DNA of 64,000 nt from NCBI GenBank assembly GCA_016718205.1, contig JADKEB010000016.1, positions 62,001 through 126,000 of the forward strand, written 5' to 3'. Within the stretch, counting starts at the first letter, position 1, and each line of letters begins with the position of its first letter. The DNA comes from Saprospiraceae bacterium (GTDB lineage Bacteria; Bacteroidota; Bacteroidia; Chitinophagales; Saprospiraceae). Below the pieces are notes generated by a model, which saw nothing but the letters and a program-made list of their open reading frames with translations, searched no databases and was not told the DNA's origin. The position numbers were made by a program, and so were the translations under genes. Below are positions 1 through 7,673 of this stretch, piece by piece.

Positions 1-733
1 TGATGCCTTTACCAACCAGGCCTAAAACAGGGTTTTTACTTTTTAAGCCTTCAGGTTTGTACTCCATGACGATAAAAACAGGAGGATTGGCACTGCCCTG
101 CCCTACTGAAAGTAAAGCATCCATTCCTATTTTTTTAAGCTCTTTTTTTTCTAAAACCTGAACCTTGTATCCATATTTTTTACCTGATTCTTTGGCAAAA
201 TCTCCGATATATTCTGGTGTTTTGGTGTTGGATGGATGATCCACCAAATGCATTATTGAGATTTTGGTTTCAGCAGTTTTTATCGCCTTCTGGGCCAGCT
301 GATGTCTTTTTTTATTTACGACCACTGTAATATCGGGTTCTGTAAATTTACTTCCATTGGTCTTAAAAACTCCGACATTCAGCAAACCCAGATTCAATCC
401 AAGCACAGCATTGAACAATTCATCATCAGAAAGGTGGTCGCACAATACATTGACTTTAAAATGATTTTTGGATCTGTATTGATAGATAAAACTGCGGTAG
501 TAAATATATGATTTATTCAATTCTTTACCTTCACCAAGTCCAAGTATGAAAACCCGTTTTTGATTTTCAGGATGGTAAAAGCTGGTAATATCTTTGGCAC
601 CAAGAGATATTTCAGGTTCAAAATTCAGACCCGAAACTTTTAGAAATAGGGTTTTGTCTAATTTGTCTTTTCCGAAAGGCAGTAAGATATTTTTACTTTC
701 CTTGTTTTCTTTTTCCTTAATGTGTAGTGGCAT
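1..733 (-). CDS. pepA: Leucyl aminopeptidase (M17 family), N-terminal part, cut by window edge
   Basis: The reading frame opens at an ATG at 733 and runs leftwards off the window without a stop, giving about 244 residues. The translation begins MPLHIKEKENKES. Late in the fragment it shows the M17 signatures VDHPSNTKTPEYIG and, at the very edge, GLVGKGI, the start of the conserved GKGxxFDxGG region of cytosolic leucyl aminopeptidases. The fragment therefore covers the regulatory N-terminal domain and the beginning of the catalytic domain; the metal-binding residues lie outside the window. M17 enzymes are cytosolic dizinc peptidases that remove N-terminal residues from peptides. The family call is quite sure. 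No operon partner is evident: the next gene on this strand ends 145 bp upstream. Confidence 0.85.
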   Translation of the reverse strand, partial: MPLHIKEKENKESKNILLPFGKDKLDKTLFLKVSGLNFEPEISLGAKDITSFYHPENQKRVFILGLGEGKELNKSYIYYRSFIYQYRSKNHFKVNVLCDHLSDDELFNAVLGLNLGLLNVGVFKTNGSKFTEPDITVVVNKKRHQLAQKAIKTAETKISIMHLVDHPSNTKTPEYIGDFAKESGKKYGYKVQVLEKKELKKIGMDALLSVGQGSANPPVFIVMEYKPEGLKSKNPVLGLVGKGI

Positions 734-878
734 TCTTTTAAATTACTGATTTTGAATTACGAATAAAGAATAAAATTTTCCCGAATGACATGGCTTTGGT
801 AATTAGTAATTAGTTAAATTATTGATATACAACTTATCCGCTATTTGATTCAATCGCTGTTTTGTGGCATTTTAGTTT

Positions 879-1661
879 TCAATATTTATTGAAATACAAC
901 CATTTTAGAGCAAGGGGAAACTGGTGGCCCCAATGGATTTCTTTATGTTGTCCGGATGGATTGTGAGAAAAAATGATATCAAAATCATCATATTTTCTTT
1001 TTTCCTGAAGGATGCTATCTAATCTTAATACCTGACCATAATGATTGGCACTTTCCATTCCTCCTGCGTACAAATAAATATCTGTGGGACCTGCAGGAGT
1101 AAAAGATTTTGCCCTTTTGTAAATCTCTTCAGAAATCCATAAGCTGGGAGAAAATATCATCATATTGCCGAAGATATCAGGATACTCAAAGCCAGCGTAA
1201 AGTGAAAGAAGACCACCGAGACTACTACCCCCTATCCCGGTCGACGTTCTGTCAGCCAAAACCCTGAACCTGTTGTCAATCATGGGTTTGAGATCTTCAA
1301 GCATAAATTTAAGATAAAGATCTCCTTCGGCTTCGCTATATCGGGGTGTGCTATAAGGCAAGAGTTCCTGAATCCTCAATTCCCCTCCGTGGTCAATGGC
1401 GACAATGATAACATCACCCATACCTTGTGCTGACAGCCAGGTAAGTGTTTTATCTACTCCCCAATTGCCGTAAGGGGCATATTCGTCAAATAAGTTTTGC
1501 CCGTCATGTAAGTACAGAACAGGGTATCTTTTATCTGTCTCATAATAATTATGTGGCAACAAAACTGATATGCGCCGTTTCCTTCCAAGCTGTGGAATTT
1601 CGTAAGCTTCATTCAGAATTTCGATTTTGGGGTAAAACGATTGTACTGCTTCTCTGATCAT
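879..1661 (-). CDS. Esterase of the PF00756 (esterase D / enterochelin esterase-like) alpha/beta-hydrolase family
   Basis: 260 residues, no signal peptide, so probably cytosolic. The nucleophile elbow reads GGSSLGG with the likely catalytic Ser147, preceded by the strand YPVLYLHDGQNLF typical of PF00756 members. The C-terminal HKEIHWGHQFP carries the likely catalytic His243, and the fold ends at residue 260 as expected for the short single-domain members. The substrate cannot be told from sequence; relatives hydrolyse carboxylic esters, S-formylglutathione or siderophores, and many are called putative hydrolases. It stands alone, facing the same way as pepA. A second member of the same superfamily lies at 56.4 kb. 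Confidence 0.8.
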   Translation of the reverse strand: MIREAVQSFYPKIEILNEAYEIPQLGRKRRISVLLPHNYYETDKRYPVLYLHDGQNLFDEYAPYGNWGVDKTLTWLSAQGMGDVIIVAIDHGGELRIQELLPYSTPRYSEAEGDLYLKFMLEDLKPMIDNRFRVLADRTSTGIGGSSLGGLLSLYAGFEYPDIFGNMMIFSPSLWISEEIYKRAKSFTPAGPTDIYLYAGGMESANHYGQVLRLDSILQEKRKYDDFDIIFSHNPSGQHKEIHWGHQFPLALKWLYFNKY

Positions 1662-1908
1662 ATGGGCGCAAAATTACGATATTAAAATATTTTTTAAAGA
1701 TTTTTTTTTGGAAAAACTGGTAAAACTACTTTTCCTTAAACATGTATTAGCCTTTTTTTGGTCTGAATTCGTTTACTTCCTATTCCATTTATGCCAATGT
1801 TAAAACCTTGGAAGTCAATTTCTAAAAAGGTAATCGATTTTTGTTACTTTAAGAAATAATGACAAAAAGATAGACGCAAAACTTCTTTCAAACACTTATT
1901 TTATCCAT

Positions 1909-1916
1909 TATATTTG
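1909..1916 (+). promoter_or_regulatory. Bacteroidota -7 element in front of the 39-residue ORF
   Basis: TATATTTG matches the Bacteroidota -7 consensus TAnnTTTG exactly and lies 43 bp before the ATG at 1959. No clean TTTG -33 box is present (TTTC at about 1886 is closest). It supports transcription of the small ORF. Confidence 0.45.
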
Positions 1917-1958
1917 CATCTGTTTCACAATTTATACTAAATCAGAGACCATTATTTC

Positions 1959-2078
1959 ATGGCAACAATCATCGTAAGCATTTCGATTCCTATTATATTG
2001 GTCTTAGCGATCAGATGGATCTACAAAGATTACGACAAAATTTCAAAAGAGGACAAAGATAAAATGATGATGCCTTAA
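1959..2078 (+). CDS. 39-residue single-span membrane peptide
   Basis: A short frame from ATG 1959 to TAA 2078. The peptide has a hydrophobic stretch (residues 2-18, TIIVSISIPIILVLAI), then an aromatic/basic boundary (RWIYK) and a highly charged tail ending KMMMP. That layout is typical of one-span inner-membrane peptides with the tail in the cytosol. A perfect Bacteroidota -7 element lies upstream, which makes it more likely to be a real gene than a chance frame. It stands alone between minus-strand genes and lies convergent with the histidine kinase. No family is recognised and function is unknown. Confidence 0.5.
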   Translation: MATIIVSISIPIILVLAIRWIYKDYDKISKEDKDKMMMP

Positions 2079-2139
2079 AATTGGAGTTGACTTGATCTTA
2101 TTTTGTCCTAAGCTGTTACTTCACTCTTATTAGTTCTCA

Positions 2140-3450
2140 CTACCCGAGCACTATATAAAACCTGCTTCCGCACGGCCTTAGTGCTTCATACTCCAATCTG
2201 CCTCCATGCATCTGGATGATCTGACGAGACAGGCTTAGACCAATACCGGTACCCGTAGGTTTTGTGGTGAAGAATGGTACAAAGATTTTGTCTGCATCTT
2301 CCGGTTTTATTCCTGAGCCATTATCGACTACTTCAATAATTTTGTCCTGTTGGTTTAAATATGCTTTGATAGTGATTTTTGCATTTTCTATATTTTCTGT
2401 AGCTTCGACGGCATTTTTCAAGAGATTGATGAGTACCTGACCTATCTGATCACTGTCTGCATGGATTTTAAAATTACTATCTAAAATAAAGTCAATTGGT
2501 TGATTTTCAAAAAGTGATTTCAGTTCATCAAATACCTGTGATATGTGCAGCTCTGAAACATTGGGCAAAGGGATGTTGGTGAATTCTCTATAGGCATTGA
2601 CAAAATTCATGATGCCCTTGCTACGGTTAATGACTGTATTGATGGCATTTTTGAGATCTTTGACACCTTCTACCTGCTGATGGCCTGACACATCTTTCAG
2701 GTCTGTATCGATGATATCTCTCATCGTCTGAGATAGTGAGACTATGGGAGTCACCGTATTCATGATTTCGTGACGAAGTACTTTTGTGAGATTTTGCCAT
2801 GCTTCGAGTTCTCGGTTTTGAAGTTCTGAGCGGATATTATGTAGTGCTATCAATCTGATCTTGCGGTCTCTCAGTATGATTTCTTTGACACTTAAGGAGA
2901 TCTCCTGATTACTGACTTTCAGTAGTTTGGACTCACCTGACGGCAATGTGGTCATAAGTTGGTAGATATCAGGTTGTTGTATATTTATGGCGGAAACGTG
3001 GGAAAGCTTATAGATGCCCATGATCTTATTGGCTGCCTGATTGATGAGTTCGATTTTTCCATCCGTGTTGTACGAAAGTATCCCGACATTGATCTGCTGT
3101 ATGATGGCTTGAATAAAATGCAAAGTAGCTTCACGCTCTGCACGCACCTGATTGAAACTTTTGATGACGGCATTAAGGCTGGCATTCAAATCTTCGAAGG
3201 ATTCCCCTTTAGCATTGTCTGCCCGAAAAGTAATGGCAAAATCTTCGTATTGGATGGAATCAAAGATGCGGCTCAGTTTTTTGTTGAGAGAAGTGGTAAA
3301 ATGATATAGATTGTAAGCAGAAATCAACATCATACCAACCATTAATATGAAGATTCCATGATTATTCTGATACCACGACCATGCTCCGATACAGGCCCAA
3401 CACGCGATGAGCATTATTCTGATGATGATACCTGTGGAGAATGAACGCAT
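2140..3450 (-). CDS. PAS-domain sensor histidine kinase, presumed partner of the NtrC-type regulator
   Basis: 436 residues. Two close membrane spans (about 8-25 and 32-48) leave almost no periplasmic loop, so the stimulus is probably sensed in the membrane or cytosol. A PAS domain covers about 105-205 (FIQAIIQQINVGILSYNTDGKIELIN). The phosphorylated residue is His227 in LRHEIMNTVTPIVS, an unusual H-box shared by NtrB-like kinases of Bacteroidota. The ATPase domain shows the N box (LLKNAVEA), G1 (DNGSGI), F box (FFTTKPTG) and G2 (GTGIGLSLS). It is the last gene of unit C, 7 bp after the toxin gene. The natural reading is that it phosphorylates the sigma54 activator encoded upstream, although a toxin-antitoxin pair separates them. 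Confidence 0.85.
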   Translation of the reverse strand: MRSFSTGIIIRIMLIACWACIGAWSWYQNNHGIFILMVGMMLISAYNLYHFTTSLNKKLSRIFDSIQYEDFAITFRADNAKGESFEDLNASLNAVIKSFNQVRAEREATLHFIQAIIQQINVGILSYNTDGKIELINQAANKIMGIYKLSHVSAINIQQPDIYQLMTTLPSGESKLLKVSNQEISLSVKEIILRDRKIRLIALHNIRSELQNRELEAWQNLTKVLRHEIMNTVTPIVSLSQTMRDIIDTDLKDVSGHQQVEGVKDLKNAINTVINRSKGIMNFVNAYREFTNIPLPNVSELHISQVFDELKSLFENQPIDFILDSNFKIHADSDQIGQVLINLLKNAVEATENIENAKITIKAYLNQQDKIIEVVDNGSGIKPEDADKIFVPFFTTKPTGTGIGLSLSRQIIQMHGGRLEYEALRPCGSRFYIVLG

Positions 3451-3457
3451 AAAGGAG

Positions 3458-3790
3458 TTAAAATTCTATAATCTTAGACAACAAATTAATCAAATCTTTA
3501 TCAGTAATATCATCTTGCTCGGATTTGTCATAAATAGTTAACAAAACCACTTTTGTGTTTACTATATGTACAAAAGTAATAACTCTCGCTCCGCCAGATT
3601 TTCCTCTATGTTTTGATGCAATTGCAATTCGAATTTTATAACAGTTTTTTTCCAATTTATCACCCTGAGTTGGATGAACTTCCAGAGATTTTATCAGTTC
3701 TGCAAAATCATCTTTAAGAGATGGGTACTTCTTTACCAAACGTTCCAGTTGTTTGGTAAAGAATTTAGAACCTTCAATACTATAGCTCAT
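3458..3790 (-). CDS. Type II toxin, RelE/ParE superfamily
   Basis: 110 residues with the RelE/ParE layout: an N-terminal helix region (FFTKQLERLVKKYPSLKDD), then PTQGDKLEKNCYKIRI, and a strand-rich end with ARVITFVHI and VVLLTIYDKSEQDD. RelE members cleave mRNA at the ribosome and ParE members poison gyrase; the sequence does not decide between these. The gene overlaps the upstream antitoxin gene by 11 bp, the classic coupled arrangement. It sits inside the regulator-kinase operon (7 bp before the kinase start), so the pair was probably inserted into a pre-existing two-component operon. Confidence 0.8.
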   Translation of the reverse strand: MSYSIEGSKFFTKQLERLVKKYPSLKDDFAELIKSLEVHPTQGDKLEKNCYKIRIAIASKHRGKSGGARVITFVHIVNTKVVLLTIYDKSEQDDITDKDLINLLSKIIEF

Positions 3791-3986
3791 TTAAAATTTC
3801 TTCAGCTGATTTCAATTTCACCTTGCCTTGTATGGCTAAATTTACTTCATCAACCGATTCTTCTAAGTCCTTAAGGAATTTTTCTTTCTTTTTATTTACC
3901 GTAACGACTTTAATAAACGGCAGGCTATTGAGTAATTCCATTACAAAATCCGCCTTGTTTTCATTGACATCCAAAATTACCTTCAT
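3780..3986 (-). CDS. Antitoxin of the RelE/ParE-type pair
   Basis: 68 residues. The N-terminal part (MKVILDVNENKADFVMELLNSLPFIKV) is followed by a charged helical tail (EKFLKDLEESVDEVNLAIQGKVKLKSAEEILNEL), as in small Bacteroidota antitoxins whose C-terminal helix wraps the toxin. It lies directly upstream of and overlapping the toxin gene, and this neighbour is the main support for the call. Many such antitoxins repress their own promoter, but no clear operator is visible in the 56 bp after the response-regulator stop codon. Confidence 0.75.
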   Translation of the reverse strand: MKVILDVNENKADFVMELLNSLPFIKVVTVNKKKEKFLKDLEESVDEVNLAIQGKVKLKSAEEILNEL

Positions 3987-4042
3987 ACCTTAATTGATTA
4001 TATGAATAACAACATTGGTTTAAATTAAATGGTTCATATTGC

Positions 4043-5374
4043 CTATATCCCATACTTCTCAATCCTTCTATACAATGCCTGCCTCGTTATGCCCAGCTCT
4101 TTTGCAGCATCAGTGATACTTCCATTGTATTTCTTCATCATTTTGATGACCAATTGTTTCTCCATCTCCTCGATTTGATAGCTATTCAGTGTCACTGAGC
4201 TACTTGATGATGTGCGGTTTTGCCCTTCAAATGCGTCTTCACGTATTATATTTCCGGATGTCAGAATTACGGCTCTTTCTATGGCATGCTGGATCTCCCG
4301 GATATTGCCCGGCCAGGTGTGGGTCAGGAGTTTTTTCTCAAAAGCAGCTGCCATGCCAGTGATTTTGCGATTGTATCTGGCAGCGTATATCCTGACAAAA
4401 TGTTTTGCCAATAACAACACATCGTCTCCGCGTTCTCTCAATGGAGGCAGATGAATTTCTATAGTGTTGATTCTGTATAGCAAATCCTGACGAAAAGTTT
4501 TTTCTTCTATTCGCTTATAAATATCTTCATTGGTAGCACAGATAAGTCTTGCGTCAAATTTCATAACATTATTGCTACCTACCTTCATATATGAACCATT
4601 TTGTAAGGCGTACAACAATTTGCTTTGTTGGGTCAAAGGAATATTGCCTATTTCATCCAAAAACAAGGTGCCACCATCGGCTTCTTGCAGCCTGCCTTTT
4701 CGGTCATCCCGCGCATCAGTAAACGCACCTTTGACATGACCGAATAATTCACTTTCAAATAATGACTCGCTGATAGATCCTAAATCTGTATGTATAAAGG
4801 GTTTTTTGGCTCTTTTTGACTGTTTGTGTATTTCTTTGGCCAACAAATCTTTTCCGGTACCATTTTCGCCAAGGATAAGCACATTGGCATCTGTAGGACC
4901 TACTGTTGCTACCATTTCGTGTATTTTCAGGATCTCAGGACATTGACCTATGATTTCTGAATGGGAATTATAAGAAGAATTGGGCTCTACATTTAGAATG
5001 GTGGTGATTGTAGATAGCAATTTATCATTTTCCCAGGGTTTGAGCAAAAAATCTGACGCACCATTTTTGATCGCTCGTACTGCCATCTCAATATCTCCAA
5101 ATGCCGTAAAAAGTACGACTTTCTGATCCGGCTTTTTGTCCAGAATAAAATCCAACCACTCAAAACCTTCTACACCAGTATTGACATTGCGGCTGAAATT
5201 CATGTCCAGAAGGATGAGATCGTATTGATGGTGATTCATGATGTATGGCAATTGCCTAGCATCTTTTTCTATCTCAACTCTGTAAAAGTGTCTTTTTAAA
5301 AACAAGTGCGCCGCATGCAGAATATGCACATCATCATCAACTATCAGTATGGATTTTTCGATCATCCTAAACAA
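4043..5374 (-). CDS. NtrC-type sigma54-dependent response regulator
   Basis: 443 residues in three domains. The receiver domain (about 7-125) has the acidic pocket DDD at 13-15, phospho-acceptor Asp57 (LILLDMNF) and Lys112 (LLKPW). The AAA+ domain (about 140-375) has Walker A GENGTGKD, the sigma54-contact loop in the variant form GAFTDA (216-221), Walker B GGTLFLDEIGN, and the arginine-rich sensor regions. The C-terminal Fis-type helix-turn-helix is SITDAAKELGITRQALYRRIEKYGI. It should oligomerise when phosphorylated and open sigma54 promoters. Three copies of a palindromic site, each at the same distance from a -24/-12 promoter, lie in this window, including one in front of its own operon; it is the likely binder (inference). 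ATG at 5365 is an equally possible start. Confidence 0.9.
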   Translation of the reverse strand: MFRMIEKSILIVDDDVHILHAAHLFLKRHFYRVEIEKDARQLPYIMNHHQYDLILLDMNFSRNVNTGVEGFEWLDFILDKKPDQKVVLFTAFGDIEMAVRAIKNGASDFLLKPWENDKLLSTITTILNVEPNSSYNSHSEIIGQCPEILKIHEMVATVGPTDANVLILGENGTGKDLLAKEIHKQSKRAKKPFIHTDLGSISESLFESELFGHVKGAFTDARDDRKGRLQEADGGTLFLDEIGNIPLTQQSKLLYALQNGSYMKVGSNNVMKFDARLICATNEDIYKRIEEKTFRQDLLYRINTIEIHLPPLRERGDDVLLLAKHFVRIYAARYNRKITGMAAAFEKKLLTHTWPGNIREIQHAIERAVILTSGNIIREDAFEGQNRTSSSSSVTLNSYQIEEMEKQLVIKMMKKYNGSITDAAKELGITRQALYRRIEKYGI

Positions 5375-5406
5375 TTACGAAATTTAAAGGGTGAAAATAC
5401 AACATT

Positions 5407-6732
5407 TTATTCACCCAATTCAAATTTTCCTGTGGTATAAAATTGGAGTAATTTTTCCTGATGAATCAATTGGTATTTGGCATTGGTGCGAGAGGTGAGT
5501 GCTCGTTCCATATTGGTTTGTGCGAGTAGAAAATCAACCATCGTTGCAGTACCGGCATTTACCTGATCCTGGATCAAATTCATATTTTCTTCAGAAAGCA
5601 TATAAAGCGAGTTAGCTGTTTTGTATCGTTGTTTTAGGTTTAGGTATCTGGTATTTGCTAATTTTAGTTCCTGATTGAGTTGTAATCTCGTACGTTCAAG
5701 GTCGTTTTGTATCATCATTTCTCTCACTTTTAGTTCCTGAACTAGAGGACGATTCTTCATACCACGTAGTATAGGGATGTTTATTCCTACTGAAACAGCG
5801 CCATTTCTGGTATCATTAAGCTGCTGTACAAAAGATCGCTCCGGATTGGACGATGCATAAAAAGTACCATAATCTGCTATCAATGAGATATTGGGGTAAG
5901 ATAGTGCTTTTGTCGCCTTGATGTTATCTCTCGTACTCTGTAGTCGCCATTTTGCATCTGCAAACTGTGGTAATTGCTCACTTAGTAAAGGATTGTTTGG
6001 AATTTGCACATTGACTTCCGGCTCTAACGGGTATAGTATTGTGGTCAATGGAAGTTCGGTATTGAGCAATCTTGATAGTTCTGCAATGGCTATTTCATAG
6101 TTTAATTGGGCATCGAGGAGTATAAGTTCATCCGCCTTCATTTGATTGAGAAGTTGTATTTCTTCCGTTTTGGTGATGAGTCCGGCATCTTTGCGGGTCA
6201 TCAGCCTTTGATATTGAATACTATCATTGCTCAACTGTTTTTCTGCATTTTTGATATTCTCCTGTTGCGCGAGACCATTGATATACGCTGCCAAAACTGA
6301 CTGAGATATCATGTTTCTGGCATTTTCCTGGGCAGATTCGGACGCTGAAAAGGTCGTCTTGGCAGAAGAAAGAAGATGTGTATTTCTAAAAGATGTAAAA
6401 ATTGGCACATTCAGTCGTACACCGGCCCAAGTAGAGTTGTAAAACTGGTCGATATAAGCATTGGTAAATCTATCGATAGACCGTCCGAAATTTCCGGACT
6501 GAAAAATGCTCGCACTTAACTCCGGCATAAAATTGCTTTTGGCCTGGTCAATTCCAGCCTTTGCAATACCTGTATTCAGATAACTTGCTTTGACATCCGG
6601 ATGATTTTCGATAGCTTTCCTGACACAATCTTTAAGAGATATTTGTTGCGCGAAAACATCCTTTTTGGTAAATATTAGGATAATAAATAGTATTACTTTT
6701 ACTAATAAAGTTATGATTTTTGACATTTCCAT
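5407..6732 (-). CDS. TolC-family outer-membrane efflux channel
   Basis: 441 residues from the ATG at 6732, which follows the ATPase stop by one base; an in-frame ATG at 6786 would overlap the ATPase gene by 53 bp and put 18 residues before the signal peptide, so it is not preferred. The signal peptide is MSKIITLLVKVILFIILIF, ending near VFAQQ. The body shows the two-fold OEP repeat: ISLKDCVRKAIENHPDVKASYLNTGIAK and, in the second half, KATKALSYPNISL, with long helices and a C-terminal QDQVNAGTATMVDFLLAQTNMERAL. It provides the outer-membrane exit duct for the adaptor and permeases of this locus. Translational coupling to the ATPase is likely. Confidence 0.88.
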   Translation of the reverse strand: MEMSKIITLLVKVILFIILIFTKKDVFAQQISLKDCVRKAIENHPDVKASYLNTGIAKAGIDQAKSNFMPELSASIFQSGNFGRSIDRFTNAYIDQFYNSTWAGVRLNVPIFTSFRNTHLLSSAKTTFSASESAQENARNMISQSVLAAYINGLAQQENIKNAEKQLSNDSIQYQRLMTRKDAGLITKTEEIQLLNQMKADELILLDAQLNYEIAIAELSRLLNTELPLTTILYPLEPEVNVQIPNNPLLSEQLPQFADAKWRLQSTRDNIKATKALSYPNISLIADYGTFYASSNPERSFVQQLNDTRNGAVSVGINIPILRGMKNRPLVQELKVREMMIQNDLERTRLQLNQELKLANTRYLNLKQRYKTANSLYMLSEENMNLIQDQVNAGTATMVDFLLAQTNMERALTSRTNAKYQLIHQEKLLQFYTTGKFELGE

Positions 6733-6733
6733 A

Positions 6734-7396
6734 TTATGATATCCAGCCGTCTTTAAGTTTGATAATTCTGTGGCCAAATGATGCATTATATTCAGAATGT
6801 GTGACTTGCACGATAGTTACACCTTCTTTTTCATTCAATTGTTTGAATAAACTCATGATTTCTTCTGCTTGTACAGAGTGGAGATTGCCGGTGGGTTCAT
6901 CTGCTAGGATGACTTTGGGATTGATAGCCAATGCACGTGCTATGCCTACTAACTGCTGTTGCCCACCTGAAAGCTGATGGGGGAATAAGTCCTTTTTGGC
7001 GACCATCTGAAACTTGTCCAATAGGTCCGCCACTATAGATTTACGCTCATTGCCGCTTTTCTTCTTGTAAAGTAATGGTGTCTCTATATTTTCATACACT
7101 GTCAGCTCATCTATGAGGTGGTAAGCTTGAAAAACAAAACCTATCAAATTGCGATGAATTTCATTTTTCTTTTTTTCAGATAGTGATGACGCTTCTTCAC
7201 CCAATAGTGTATAACTTCCGGAAGTGGGTTCTTCGAGAAGACCGAGGATGTGCAACAAAGTGGACTTTCCAGATCCGGATGGCCCCATGATGGAGACGAA
7301 TTCACCTTCTTCTATTTTCAGATTCACATTTTGCAGGATATAGGCTTTTTGTGAGCCGCTGCTTACTTGTTTTGATATATTGATACATTCTATCAT
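6734..7396 (-). CDS. MacB/LolD-type ABC transporter ATPase (unit C)
   Basis: 220 residues, a free-standing nucleotide-binding domain. Walker A GPSGSGKST, Q-loop FVFQAYHL, signature LSGGQQQLVGIARAL, Walker B VILADEPTGNL and the H-loop VTHS are all present. Next to the canonical LSGGQQQRVAIARA, this protein has Leu and Gly in place of Arg and Ala just after the signature, and NLHS instead of NLDS after Walker B. The second ATPase of the locus (38.1 kb) has the canonical forms. It is the first gene of unit C, preceded at 7422-7439 by a sigma54-type promoter giving a leader of about 16 nt. It would power one or more of the separately encoded permeases. Confidence 0.88.
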   Translation of the reverse strand: MIECINISKQVSSGSQKAYILQNVNLKIEEGEFVSIMGPSGSGKSTLLHILGLLEEPTSGSYTLLGEEASSLSEKKKNEIHRNLIGFVFQAYHLIDELTVYENIETPLLYKKKSGNERKSIVADLLDKFQMVAKKDLFPHQLSGGQQQLVGIARALAINPKVILADEPTGNLHSVQAEEIMSLFKQLNEKEGVTIVQVTHSEYNASFGHRIIKLKDGWIS

Positions 7397-7421
7397 GGTA
7401 CATTATGGTATAACTTGTATA

Positions 7422-7439
7422 TTACCAACCACATGCCAA
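7422..7439 (-). promoter_or_regulatory. Sigma54-type (-24/-12) promoter of unit C
   Basis: Read on the minus strand: TTGGCATGTGGTTGGTAA. The -24 box TTGGCA is perfect; GG is followed after 10 nt by GT (consensus GC). The predicted start point is near 7412, 16 nt before the ATPase start codon. Two further promoters with the same form are at 24990-25007 and 40643-40660. Confidence 0.7.
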
Positions 7440-7491
7440 AAATATATTCAGCTGATATTAAGCGCTTTAAGTAACACGATGTGATTTATAA

Positions 7492-7518
7492 TGTCCGAAT
7501 ATGGACGATGGTGTACGG
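7492..7518. promoter_or_regulatory. Upstream activator site of unit C (palindrome plus GTGTAC block)
   Basis: TGTCCGAATATGGACG, two bases, then GGTGTACGG. The first part is an imperfect inverted repeat, and the second contains the palindrome GTAC. The centre of the first part is 87.5 bp upstream of the predicted start point, exactly as at the other two copies. It is probably bound by the NtrC-type regulator of the same operon. Confidence 0.7.
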
Positions 7519-7544
7519 AGTAGGGCTTTGCAGCATTTTGAAAT

Positions 7545-7575
7545 TTTGTAAAGTAAAAAAATGAATGTAACTTTG
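7545..7575 (+). promoter_or_regulatory. Bacteroidota housekeeping promoter for the OLD-like gene
   Basis: TTTG at 7545-7548, 19 bp, then TAACTTTG at 7568-7575: an exact match to TTTG-N19-TAnnTTTG. The start point would be near 7582, leaving a leader of about 90 nt before the TTG start at 7674. Confidence 0.6.
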
Positions 7576-7673
7576 TATTCTTTAATCTAATTTTCGTGCT
7601 TAGAAGGTCACAAATATTGAGATTTAAAAGAGTTTAATAAAACATCAGTCACAATAAAATTCAGAAGTTTAAA

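Noticed and set aside
2959..3309. Plus-strand reading frame of 116 codons
   Set aside because: It lies fully inside the histidine kinase gene on the other strand, has no family features and no promoter. The same holds for the other long frames opposite or shifted from clear genes.
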